Below the pieces are notes generated by a model. It saw only the letters and a program-made list of their open reading frames with translations. It was not told the DNA's origin and did not search any database. The position numbers were made by a program, and so were the translations under genes. From assembly GCF_014651935.1 (NCBI RefSeq), contig NZ_BMXV01000003.1, forward strand, positions 310,001 through 374,000: DNA of 64,000 bases. Reading direction: 5' to 3'. This DNA comes from Marinobacter zhanjiangensis (lineage in GTDB: Bacteria; Pseudomonadota; Gammaproteobacteria; Pseudomonadales; Oleiphilaceae). Positions 46,148 to 56,492 of the stretch are shown here, in pieces. Position 1 is the first letter of the stretch. Each line of letters begins with the position of its first letter.

Positions 46148-46645
46148 ATGCTGAAAGACTCGACCATGGAACAGGCCGCCAACCACCTGGGAGATCTGCT
46201 TTCCCTGCGGGGGCAGACCGTGGTGACGGCCGAGAGCTGCACCGGTGGCTGGGTGGTAAAGGCGCTTACCGACCGGGCGGGCTCATCGGCCTATGTTCTG
46301 GGTGGCCTGATAACCTACAGCAACATCATGAAACGTGAACTTCTGCACGTTTCCGCGGAAAATCTGGCGCGGGAGGGTGCGGTCAGTGAATCCGTGGTCC
46401 GGCAGATGGTGACCGGAGCCGTAAAGGTCAGTGGCGCCGATTTTGCCATTGCCATCAGCGGTGTTGCCGGCCCGGGGGGTGGCAGTGACGACAAGCCGGT
46501 AGGCACGGTCTGGTTCGCCTGGGGCACACCGGCCACCGGAATCGTTGCCCACTGCTGCCACTTTGACGGCGACCGGGATGCGGTCCGGCGGCAGAGTGTG
46601 GTCTATGCCCTGCAGGGCCTGGCCGATTATGTCCAGAAGCTCTGA
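46148..46645 (+). CDS. pncC: Nicotinamide-nucleotide amidohydrolase (CinA C-terminal domain)
   Basis: 165 residues, only the amidohydrolase half of CinA. Motifs: [21 protein letters not shown] with the catalytic Ser/Thr region, ITYSN and [23 protein letters not shown]. It converts NMN to nicotinate mononucleotide for NAD recycling. ATG at 46148 with GAGGAG upstream. It precedes recA, as in many gammaproteobacteria. Confidence 0.95.
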   Translation: MLKDSTMEQAANHLGDLLSLRGQTVVTAESCTGGWVVKALTDRAGSSAYVLGGLITYSNIMKRELLHVSAENLAREGAVSESVVRQMVTGAVKVSGADFAIAISGVAGPGGGSDDKPVGTVWFAWGTPATGIVAHCCHFDGDRDAVRRQSVVYALQGLADYVQKL

Positions 46646-46677
46646 CAGGTTGCGATCAGATGATTTGGTCATTGGGG

Positions 46678-46725
46678 TTGGTCTGACACCGGGACTGTGA
46701 TTTAATACTGTTCAAGTATACAGTA
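46678..46725 (+). promoter_or_regulatory. recA promoter with LexA (SOS) box
   Basis: The 20-bp site 46706-46725 reads TACTGTTCAAGTATACAGTA, with CTGT-N8-ACAG exactly as in the gammaproteobacterial LexA consensus. Upstream are TTGGTC (46678-46683) and, 17 bases on, TTTAAT (46701-46706), a plausible -35/-10 pair, so LexA would cover the start site. Confidence 0.92.
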
Positions 46726-46768
46726 AACGGTCCGGATGCCTGGCCGGGAACATTGAGGGTTTGCACTG

Positions 46769-47720
46769 ATGGAAGACAAACGCAACAAAGCACTGAGCGC
46801 CGCACTTAGCCAGATCGAACGCCAGTTCGGCAAGGGCGCTGTCATGAAAATGGGCGACCAGCCCCGGGAAGCCATTCCTGCTGTTTCCACCGGTTCGCTT
46901 GGCCTGGATGTGGCCCTGGGTATCGGTGGCTTGCCCTACGGCCGGGTCTGTGAAATCTATGGGCCGGAAAGCTCCGGCAAGACCACGCTGACCCTTCAGG
47001 TGATCGCCGAAGCCCAGAAAGACGGCAAAACCTGCGCCTTTATCGATGCGGAGCACGCCCTCGACCCCATCTACGCTGAAAAGCTGGGTGTGAACGTGGA
47101 CGAGCTGCTGGTCTCCCAGCCGGATACCGGTGAGCAGGCGCTGGAAATCGCGGACATGCTGGTGCGTTCCAATGCGGTAGACGTCATCATTGTGGATTCC
47201 GTTGCGGCGCTGACAAGCCACGTGGGCCTGCAGGCCCGGCTGATGTCCCAGGCCTTGCGCAAACTGACCGGTAATATCAAGCACGCCAACTGCACTCAAG
47301 TTCTATTCCTCGGTGCGCCTGGATATCCGCCGTATCGGTTCCATCAAGGAAGGCGATGAGGTGGTAGGCAATGAAACCCGGGTCAAGGTGGTGAAGAACA
47401 AGGTATCGCCGCCGTTCAAGCAGGCCGAGTTCCAGATCATGTACGGCAAGGGCATCTACCACATGGCAGAGGTGGTGGATATGGGCGTCAAGGAAGGCTT
47501 TGTGGACAAGTCCGGTGCCTGGTACGCCTACAAGGGCGACAAGATCGGGCAGGGCAAGGCCAACGCCGCCAAGTTCCTGGAAGAGAATCCGGAAGTGGCC
47601 AAAGAGATCGAAGCCGCCATCCGTGACAAGCTGATGCCCAAGCCGGTATCGAAGGACAAGGCGTCTGCGGAAGCGGCGGAAACCGCTGAAAAAGCGGAAA
47701 CCAACGACGAGCTGCTCTGA
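46769..47720 (+). pseudogene. recA: recA, lacking DNA-binding loops L1 and L2, frameshifted
   Basis: The N-terminal frame (46769-47359) is normal RecA through the ATP site GPESSGKT and VVDSVAALT. Then at 47215/47216 the segment equivalent to E. coli PKAEIEGEIGD is absent, removing loop L1 in frame (about 33 nt). At about 47291/47292, after GNIKHANC, the segment from LVIFINQIRMKIG to NPETTTGGN is absent (about 80 nt); loop L2 and the switch glutamine are lost and the frame shifts. The remaining C-terminus ([16 protein letters not shown] onward to DELL) continues in another frame from 47292 to 47720 and is complete. So no functional full-length RecA can be made from this sequence. Assembly error is possible. 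Confidence 0.9.
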
Positions 47721-47745
47721 GTGATCTGACTGACCGGGAGGAGCC

Positions 47746-48216
47746 ATGGCACACGGGAAGAAACTGCTGATCGTCGCTCATGCGCCCTCTCCCAATACCC
47801 GTAAGCTCAGGGATGCGGTTGCCGAGGGTGCCAGCCATCCGGATATCGAGAATGTGGACGTCCGGGTGCTGGCGCCATTGGATGCCGGCCCGGATGACGT
47901 GCTGTGGTGCGATGCCATCGTGCTCGGTACCACGGAAAATCTGGGTTACATGAGTGGCGCTCTGAAGGATTTCTTTGACCGCAGCTACTACCCCTGCCTG
48001 GAAGAAACCCAGGGCTTGCCGTTCACCTTCTACATACGCGCCGGCCGTGATGGCACAGGCACCCACCGGGCTATTGACAGCATCACCACCGGGTTGCGCT
48101 GGCGGCAGGTGCAGGAACCCTTGTTGTGCCGGGGCGAGTTTCAGGACGCCTTTGTGGATCGGTGCCGGGACCTGGGCATGACCATGGCCGCCAGCCTGGA
48201 TGCCGGGTTGCTGTAA
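47746..48216 (+). CDS. Flavodoxin-like NAD(P)H/FMN-binding protein
   Basis: 156 residues with a flavodoxin fold: KLLIVAHAPSPNTRKLRDAV is the phosphate-binding start and VLGTTENLGYMSGALKDFFDRSYYP the second FMN-binding stretch. Probably a cytoplasmic FMN-dependent reductase or electron carrier. It directly follows recA by 25 bases with GGAGG before the ATG, in the place where recX is often found; no recX is in the window. Confidence 0.87.
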   Translation: MAHGKKLLIVAHAPSPNTRKLRDAVAEGASHPDIENVDVRVLAPLDAGPDDVLWCDAIVLGTTENLGYMSGALKDFFDRSYYPCLEETQGLPFTFYIRAGRDGTGTHRAIDSITTGLRWRQVQEPLLCRGEFQDAFVDRCRDLGMTMAASLDAGLL

Positions 48217-48275
48217 GTCCTGATCGATGCCCTGTGTTGGGCCCGGTGTCAGGACTCATCGGTGCCCTGCCAGCA

Positions 48276-48560
48276 TCATGCGCTGGTGCGAATGTTGCGC
48301 CCCCGGCGGTCTTCCAGGCTGGTTTCCTTGCCGGTTCGCGGGTGCAGCAGCAGGGCGCGCCGGCGACTGCTTTTCCGGCGCCGGTCGGGCCCCTTGAAAG
48401 GTTGCTGGCGGCGACGCCGGTCAGGCTGCATCCTGCGATCCCTTACCGGCTCGGCTGGCGCTGGTCGGGTGTCGTCCACCCTGACAACTTCCTTTGCCGG
48501 TGTTCTGGCCGGCCGATCAAGCGCCGACAATGAATGGGTCAGTGTCTTGAGTATGTCCAC
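48276..48560 (-). CDS. Small Arg-rich basic protein, unknown
   Basis: 94 residues starting at GTG 48560 (MDILKTLTHSLSAL), with GGGAGG 8 bases upstream. The last 60 residues are dominated by Arg/Lys and Asp-Arg-Arg repeats (DRRMQPDRRRR, GPDRRRKSSRRR, EDRRGRNIR). The strong ribosome site and biased composition support a true gene. Not recognised; nucleic-acid binding is a guess from charge. It converges with the flavodoxin-like gene and is divergent from the Lon-like protease. Confidence 0.6.
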   Translation of the reverse strand: MDILKTLTHSLSALDRPARTPAKEVVRVDDTRPAPAEPVRDRRMQPDRRRRQQPFKGPDRRRKSSRRRALLLHPRTGKETSLEDRRGRNIRTSA

Positions 48561-48844
48561 CTTATTGACCTCCCTGAAAATGATTCCCTGACCGCCCTGG
48601 TCGACTACGGAATGATGGTGCCGTGACCTGGTTCCCGGGGAACATCGTGTCTAAGTTATCGGCCCTGTTTGCACAAGCTTTAGTCATGAACTGTACAAAA
48701 AGTGTGCGCAGGCTCTCAATCAGACCACTCAGCCACACCGCAGGCGACAGCCGTTTCCGAACACCCTACAATGTCGGTTTTCCCCGGGAAGACAGTGGCG
48801 CGCCACTCGTTATCATTCATCCGGTAACCATACAGGACATTACA

Positions 48845-51256
48845 TTGAAGGCTTTGCCCCTGAATCAGCTTTACAAGGCTTGCGTTCTCAAGGACCTCCC
48901 CTTCAAGACCACCCGACAGCTGGACCCCCTGGCTGAAATCGTCGGCCAGAACCGTGCCCAGGAAGCGGTCCGCTTCGCGCTCTCCATGCCCCATGGTGGC
49001 TATAACGTCTATGCCGTTGGCCGTAATGGGCTGGGTAAGCGAACCATGATGCTGCGCTATCTGGAACATCATCCCGACGAGACCCACAAGACCCACGACT
49101 GGTGCTATGTCGCCAATTTTGAAGACCCGCGGGTACCCCGGATGATCCGGCTGCCAGCGGGTGAGGGCGGCAATCTCAAGCAGGATATGGAAAAACTCAT
49201 GTCCCGCCTGGTCAAGATGATTCCCCAGACCTTTGACAGCGACAGCTTCCTGGAGCGGGCCGAGCAGCTCAAGAATGAGTATGGCAAAAAGCAGGAAGAC
49301 GAGCTGGAAAAGGTGGCCAACCAGGCCAAACGCAAGAAGGTCAGCCTGACCCTGAGCACACCGGGTGGCTACCGGCTGGTGGCCATGAACGGTGATGAGC
49401 CCCACACCGCCGAGACCTTTGCCGAACTCACCGAGGCCCAGCGGGACAAGTTTGAAGAAGATATCAACAAGCTGGAGAAGAAGCTGCGCCAGGCGGTGCG
49501 GAAGATCGCGGACTGGGAGCAGGAATACGCGGAAAAACAACAGGCTCTGAACCAGGAAACCCTGGAGTCCATCTCTGGCCACCAGTTTGATGAACTGGTC
49601 AGGCGTTACCAGAAAGAGCCGGATGTGGTCGCTTACCTGGAGTCCGTCCGCAAGGACCTGGCCGATAACCTGGACATCTTCCTTGACGACAACGAAGAGC
49701 AGGCGGCCATTGCCTACGCGTCCCTCGACAAGAAGATGCCCCGGCGTTACCTGGTGAACCTGCTGGTACACCAGAAGACCGATGAGGTTCCGGTGGTGGT
49801 GGAAGACAACCCCACTTATCACAACCTGTTCGGTTACGTGGAGAACGTGACCTTCAAGGGCACCGTGTTCACCGACTATTCCCTGATTCGCCCCGGCAGC
49901 CTGCACAAGGCCAACGGCGGTTATCTGCTGATGGATGCCATCAAGGTGCTGGAGCAACCCTTCGTCTGGGATGGCCTCAAGCGGGCGCTGCGCAGCAAGT
50001 CGATCATGATCAATTCACTGGAGCGGGAGCTGACCCTGTCCGGAACCATCTCCCTGGAACCGGAGGCGATTCCGCTGGATGTGAAGATCGTGCTGTTCGG
50101 TGACCGGGAAACCTGGATGTTGCTGCAGGAATACGACCCCGAATTCGCCGAACTGTTCCGGGTAACGGCCGACTTCGAAAACGAGATGCTAAGGACTTCG
50201 GAAAGCCAGCTGCTGTACGCCAAGTTCATCGCCAGCCTGGTCTATGAGAAAGGCCTGCTGCATTGTGATCGCAAGGCGGTGGCCCGGATTATCGAATACA
50301 GCGCCCGCACGGCAGAGCATCAGGCGCGGCTGTCGCTGCACGCTGCCGACATCGCCAACCTGCTGAGGGAGTCCGACTACTGGGCACGCCAGGCCAGGGC
50401 GCGCCTGATACACGCCGCGCATGTGGAACAGGCGCTGGACAGTGCCCGCTACCGCAGCAGCCGCATCCGCGACCAGTTCTACGACGCGGTCCGCGATGGC
50501 TCCACGCTGGTCAGTACCGAGGGCCGCCGGGTCGGACAGGTTAATGCCCTGTCAGTCCTGTCAACCGGCGGTTTCGAGTTCGGCCTGTCGAACCGGGTGA
50601 CGGCAACCTGTTATTACGGTGATGGCGATGTGCTGGATATCGAGCGGGATGCCAAGCTCGGCGGCAATATCCACTCCAAGGGTGTGATGATCCTGACCGC
50701 CTGGTTGTCATCGCGGTTTGCCGCGAAGGACCCCATGCACCTGTCGGCGAGCCTGACGTTTGAACAGAATTATGGCGAGGTGGATGGCGACAGTGCCTCC
50801 GTGGCCGAACTCTGTGCCCTGGTGTCTGCCCTCTCCGGTATCCCGGTGCGCCAGGACCTGGCCATTACCGGCTCCCTGAACCAGTTTGGCGAGGTGCAGC
50901 CCATCGGCGGGGCCAACGAGAAGATTGAAGGCTTCTTCGATACCTGCAGCATCAAGGGTGTTACCGGCACTCAGGGTGTTGTCATGCCGAAGACCAACGT
51001 GCAGAACCTGATGCTGGACAACCGGGTGGTCGATGCGGTGCGGGCGGAGCGCTTTCATGTCTTTGCGGTCTCCACCGTGGAAGAGGCGATCGAACTGATG
51101 ATGGGCAAGCCCGCGGGCCGTGCAGACCGCAAGGGCCATTACCCCCGTGGCACGGTATTCGGCGCCATCGCTCGCCGCCTTGCGGACATGCGGGAGCAGG
51201 AGCGGCAGGAGAGTGAAAGCCATTCCGGGGCTGCAAAGGATTCCACGATCCATTAA
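48845..51256 (+). CDS. ATP-dependent Lon-family protease, AsrA/LonB-like
   Basis: About 803 residues from a TTG at 48845, with AGGA seven bases upstream; no in-frame ATG fits. The N-terminal region has an ATPase-like part with a degenerate P-loop (GRNGLGKRTM), a long coiled coil (about 170-250), and a core segment (GSLHKANGGYLLMDAIKVLEQPFVWDGLKRAL) of the AAA_32 type. The C-terminal protease has the Lon Ser-Lys dyad: Ser in GDSASVAEL and Lys in GGANEKIEGFF. Pseudomonas AsrA (PA0779), of the same size, triggers a heat-shock-type response. Confidence 0.9.
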   Translation: MKALPLNQLYKACVLKDLPFKTTRQLDPLAEIVGQNRAQEAVRFALSMPHGGYNVYAVGRNGLGKRTMMLRYLEHHPDETHKTHDWCYVANFEDPRVPRMIRLPAGEGGNLKQDMEKLMSRLVKMIPQTFDSDSFLERAEQLKNEYGKKQEDELEKVANQAKRKKVSLTLSTPGGYRLVAMNGDEPHTAETFAELTEAQRDKFEEDINKLEKKLRQAVRKIADWEQEYAEKQQALNQETLESISGHQFDELVRRYQKEPDVVAYLESVRKDLADNLDIFLDDNEEQAAIAYASLDKKMPRRYLVNLLVHQKTDEVPVVVEDNPTYHNLFGYVENVTFKGTVFTDYSLIRPGSLHKANGGYLLMDAIKVLEQPFVWDGLKRALRSKSIMINSLERELTLSGTISLEPEAIPLDVKIVLFGDRETWMLLQEYDPEFAELFRVTADFENEMLRTSESQLLYAKFIASLVYEKGLLHCDRKAVARIIEYSARTAEHQARLSLHAADIANLLRESDYWARQARARLIHAAHVEQALDSARYRSSRIRDQFYDAVRDGSTLVSTEGRRVGQVNALSVLSTGGFEFGLSNRVTATCYYGDGDVLDIERDAKLGGNIHSKGVMILTAWLSSRFAAKDPMHLSASLTFEQNYGEVDGDSASVAELCALVSALSGIPVRQDLAITGSLNQFGEVQPIGGANEKIEGFFDTCSIKGVTGTQGVVMPKTNVQNLMLDNRVVDAVRAERFHVFAVSTVEEAIELMMGKPAGRADRKGHYPRGTVFGAIARRLADMREQERQESESHSGAAKDSTIH

Positions 51257-51337
51257 CCTCATGGAAGTCCGGTGCATGCCGGGCTCTGGCAATCAGCTTT
51301 TTCTGGTCAGGGCAAAATAACGACAGGAGCGACAGGA

Positions 51338-51964
51338 ATGACCGATATCCAGCAAACCGTTTACGTGGTGGAGGACGACGAAGCGGTACGTGACTCCCTC
51401 GAGTTGCTACTGAAATCCGATGGCAAGGCGGTAAAGACGTACCCCAGTGCCACGGATTTTCTTGGTGACTACTCAGAGGATATGGCCGGCTGCATTGTGC
51501 TGGATATCCGCATGCCGGGCATGGATGGCATGGAGCTGCAGAAGAAGCTCAACGCCCGGCATTCACTACTGCCGATCATCTTCGTGACCGGTCACGGGGA
51601 TGTGCCGCTGGCCGTGGACGCCATGAAGGAGGGTGCGGTGGACTTCATCCAGAAGCCCTACCGGGAGGAGGCGCTGCTGGAAAAGATCGAGTCCGCCCTG
51701 GAGCAGGACCGTGAGCAGCGCAAGACCCTCGGCGAGCGCCAGGAAATTGTTCGCCGCATCAAGACCCTGACCCCCCGGGAAACGGAAATCATGGAGCGCA
51801 TGATCGCCGGCCAGGCCAACAAGGTGATTGCCATCGAGCTGGACATCAGCCAGCGCACGGTGGAAATCCATCGCTCGCGGGTAATGCACAAGATGGGCAC
51901 CCACTCCCTGGCGCACCTGGTGCGCATGGTGCTGTCCGTAAAGGACCTTATCGACGTCGGGTGA
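51338..51964 (+). CDS. FixJ-type response regulator (REC + LuxR HTH)
   Basis: 208 residues: a receiver domain with phospho-acceptor D56 (CIVLDIRMPGMDG), conserved T (IIFVTGHGD) and K (FIQKPY), then a LuxR-type helix-turn-helix (LTPRETEIMERMIAGQANKVIAIELDISQRTVEIHRSRV). The ATG at 51338 has CAGGA upstream. It pairs with the hybrid kinase 45 bases downstream. The two make a FixL/FixJ-like or TodS/TodT-like system; the signal is unknown. Confidence 0.93.
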   Translation: MTDIQQTVYVVEDDEAVRDSLELLLKSDGKAVKTYPSATDFLGDYSEDMAGCIVLDIRMPGMDGMELQKKLNARHSLLPIIFVTGHGDVPLAVDAMKEGAVDFIQKPYREEALLEKIESALEQDREQRKTLGERQEIVRRIKTLTPRETEIMERMIAGQANKVIAIELDISQRTVEIHRSRVMHKMGTHSLAHLVRMVLSVKDLIDVG

Positions 51965-52008
51965 TGCACGGCTCATCATGCCTGTTCTATCTCAACCGGC
52001 TGTAATCT

Positions 52009-53610
52009 ATGACTGACCAGGCGAGCACCGAACCCACGGTGCTACTTGTTGACGACAATGCCCAGAACCTCAAGGTCCTCTACGAAACCCTCAAGGATCG
52101 CGGCTATCACCTGCTGATCGCCAATGACGGTGAAAAGGCGTTGACCCTGGCCAATCGTCACAACCCCGAAGTCATCCTGCTGGATATCATGATGCCGGAT
52201 CTGGATGGTTATCAGGTGTGCGAGCGCCTGAAGGCTGATCCGGCCACCGCGGATTCCGCGGTCGTCTTCCTGTCGGCCCTGGACGATGTGGACGCCAAGC
52301 TGAGGGGTTTCTCCCTGGGCGGCGCCGACTATATCTCCAAGCCCTTCCAGGCCCAGGAAGTGATTGCGCGCGTGGGAACCCACGCCCGTGTCATTCGCCT
52401 CGAGCGGGCGTTGCAGGAACGCAATCGCGAGCTGGAAAGCGACCAGACCCGCATCCTCAATGCCATCAGTGAGGGTATCTACGGGCTGGATGCCCAGGGC
52501 GATATCGCCTTTGCCAACCCCGCAGCGGCCATGATCAGCGGCTGCACCGTGGAAGAACTGATTGGCACCAATTTCTTCGAACTTCATTTCCGTCAGCCAC
52601 GCCCCTGTTCCGGCGCCCTCTGGCAGGACGATGAGGCCGGTACCAGCGAATCATCGCCGGGGCTACCGGTGCAGGCTACGTGCAGTCAGGGTATTTCCGA
52701 GCACCAGCGCAACGTCACCATGTATCGCGCCGATGGCTCCGGCTTTCCGGCGGAATACCGGGCGACCCCGAAAAAAGAGGGCGACCGTCTTACCGGCGCG
52801 GTGGTGGTGTTCCGTGATATTACCGCGGAGCTGGAGAGCGAGCAGGCCCTGGACGATGCCCGCGACCTGGTGCAGGAGCAGCGCGACCAGCTTGCCCATG
52901 CCTCCCGCATGGCCACCATGGGGGAAATGGCTGCCGGTTTTGCCCACGAGGTCAACCAGCCCCTGACCGCGATCACCAATTACGCGCGAGTAGCCCTGCG
53001 CATGCTTCGCGCCGAAGAGCCGGACCCGGAACTGCTATCCCAGACCCTGGAAAAGATCGAGGCCCAGTCCCATCGCGCCAGCGAAGTGGTCAGACGCATC
53101 CGTGGCTTCGTGCGCAAGCCGGCAATGGGCAAGGAAGTGCTGTCAGTGACCGGACTGCTGAATGAAACCCGCCAGTTTGCCGAAGTGGACGCCCGCAACA
53201 ATGATGGTGGTGTCGAAGTGCGGGTGGCCGACGATGTGCCGGACGTGCTGGCGGATCCGATCCAGGTCCAGCAGGTGGCCCTGAACCTGATCCGCAATGC
53301 CCTGGAGTCTTCACGCGGTGCCGGCTCCCATGAACCGGTGGAAGTCAGCGCCAGCATGGTCAGCGACACCATGGTGCGCATTGAGGTGCGTGACCACGGT
53401 GAAGGGCTGCCGGACGACGCCGAACAGAAACTGTTTCTGCCTTTCTTCACCACCAAGGAAGAGGGAATGGGGATCGGGCTGGCCCTGTGCCGGTCCCTGA
53501 TTCAGGCCCAGGGTGGTGAAATCGGATTCGAATGTCCTGCCGGCCCGGGCGCGGTGTTTTTCTTTACGCTGCCGGTGGCTCCGGCCACAGCGAATCAGGG
53601 CGCGGAATAA
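52009..53610 (+). CDS. Sensor histidine kinase with N-terminal receiver and PAS domains
   Basis: 533 residues, no membrane segment, so cytoplasmic. Order: REC domain 1-125 (phospho-acceptor D59 in VILLDIMMPDLDG), PAS about 145-280, HisKA with the phosphorylated histidine H313 (AAGFAHEVNQPLTAITNY), and HATPase (NLIRNALES, DHGEGLPDDAEQ, GMGIGLALCRSLI). The receiver at the front suggests an intramolecular or upstream phosphorelay. Cognate partner is the FixJ-type regulator just upstream. Confidence 0.93.
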   Translation: MTDQASTEPTVLLVDDNAQNLKVLYETLKDRGYHLLIANDGEKALTLANRHNPEVILLDIMMPDLDGYQVCERLKADPATADSAVVFLSALDDVDAKLRGFSLGGADYISKPFQAQEVIARVGTHARVIRLERALQERNRELESDQTRILNAISEGIYGLDAQGDIAFANPAAAMISGCTVEELIGTNFFELHFRQPRPCSGALWQDDEAGTSESSPGLPVQATCSQGISEHQRNVTMYRADGSGFPAEYRATPKKEGDRLTGAVVVFRDITAELESEQALDDARDLVQEQRDQLAHASRMATMGEMAAGFAHEVNQPLTAITNYARVALRMLRAEEPDPELLSQTLEKIEAQSHRASEVVRRIRGFVRKPAMGKEVLSVTGLLNETRQFAEVDARNNDGGVEVRVADDVPDVLADPIQVQQVALNLIRNALESSRGAGSHEPVEVSASMVSDTMVRIEVRDHGEGLPDDAEQKLFLPFFTTKEEGMGIGLALCRSLIQAQGGEIGFECPAGPGAVFFFTLPVAPATANQGAE

Positions 53611-53636
53611 AATCCGCAAAAGTTTTCCGTAAAGCG

Positions 53637-53664
53637 TTGACATGACCAGCCCCATCTTTATAAT
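53637..53664 (+). promoter_or_regulatory. Sigma70 promoter of tRNA-Asp
   Basis: TTGACA (53637-53642), 16 bases, then TATAAT (53659-53664). Both hexamers match the consensus exactly. It is about 84 bases upstream of the tRNA. Confidence 0.92.
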
Positions 53665-53747
53665 GCGCCCTCGTTGTCACAGAGCAGTCACGCTGACTGG
53701 TTCTACTGATCCTCTCCTTCGGTTTCAGGTTGTTGGCAACGCCGCGC

Positions 53748-53824
53748 GGAGCGGTAGTTCAGTTGGTTAGAATACCGGCCTGTCACGCCGGGGGTCGCGG
53801 GTTCGAGTCCCGTCCGCTCCGCCA
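53748..53824 (+). tRNA. tRNA-Asp (anticodon GTC)
   Basis: 77 nt with complete cloverleaf: acceptor GGAGCGG/CCGCTCC, D-loop AGTTGGTTA, anticodon arm CCGGC-CTGTCAC-GCCGG, T arm GCGGG-TTCGAGT-CCCGT, and encoded CCA. A run of T directly follows, a probable terminator. Confidence 0.99.
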
Positions 53825-54022
53825 TTTTTTCTCTTCCCTTGTTTCTTGTTGTTTTCTCTTGTCAGGCTCCCGGATTTAACGCGGCTGCCTTCTCTGTCGT
53901 CTGAAATCCGTCGTAGATATTTCCATACAAGTCTTGAGCTCTTAGCTACAAGTCTCTACTTTATTCTGCATTCGAGCTAACCTTCGTTCAGAAATTACCT
54001 TCGGGCTACTCCTCTGCTCGAC

Positions 54023-54136
54023 GGGCGCTGATGCGGGGAACGCTTTCCGGGACCTTCAAAAACATGGACGTTTTTGAAGAGCCTACAGGGACGTATCCAC
54101 GGCGTGTCCCGGAAAGCGTTCGCCGTAGCAGCGCCC
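54023..54136 (-). repeat. Structured intergenic repeat, copy C (inverted)
   Basis: Outer arms 54023-54053 and 54106-54136 pair over 31 bp with three mismatches, longer than in copies A and B. On the minus strand, hairpin 1 is TAC/GTA (54093-54095 with 54084-54086) with loop GTCCCT; hairpin 2 is a perfect 9-bp stem (54070-54078 with 54055-54063) with loop GTCCAT. It lies in the 358-bp gap between tRNA-Asp and fadH; the rest of that gap shows no gene. Confidence 0.85.
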
Positions 54137-54170
54137 TGCCACAATTGTCGATATCGAATAGCCGGTTTAG

Positions 54171-56279
<2,109 letters not shown>

Positions 56280-56292
56280 AATCCGTAGATTC

Positions 56293-56328
56293 CCGGGACG
56301 GGTCAGCAATGCCGCTGCCCCGTCCCGG
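56293..56328. terminator. Large hairpin after fadH
   Basis: CCGGGACGGG (56293-56302) pairs with CCCGTCCCGG (56319-56328), and CAGC/GCTG extends the stem inward (14 bp with one mismatch). There is no T tract, so Rho-independent termination is uncertain. Confidence 0.55.
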
Positions 56329-56492
56329 CGGTAGTCAATCACAATTTCTCACAGTTCTCTGGTCCCGGTGGGGCACCCCTCTGGCTAAAATGGCCACTTA
56401 CCTTCACACTGATTAACCCCGATGCAATGTCGTGACGCTTCATGTGTCATGGCGTTTGGTAACTCAGGTTTCAATTCGCCGGGAGGCACCGA

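Noticed and set aside
46769..47720. Intein, intron or programmed frameshift in recA
   Set aside because: Sequence is missing, not inserted, and the missing parts are essential loops; no slippery site or stimulatory structure is evident.
48216..48256. 8-bp inverted repeat around the flavodoxin-like stop (AGTCCTGA / TCAGGACT)
   Set aside because: Short stem, 25-nt loop and no T tract; could be chance.
48716..49957. Minus-strand open frame of 413 codons
   Set aside because: Antisense to the Lon-like protease.
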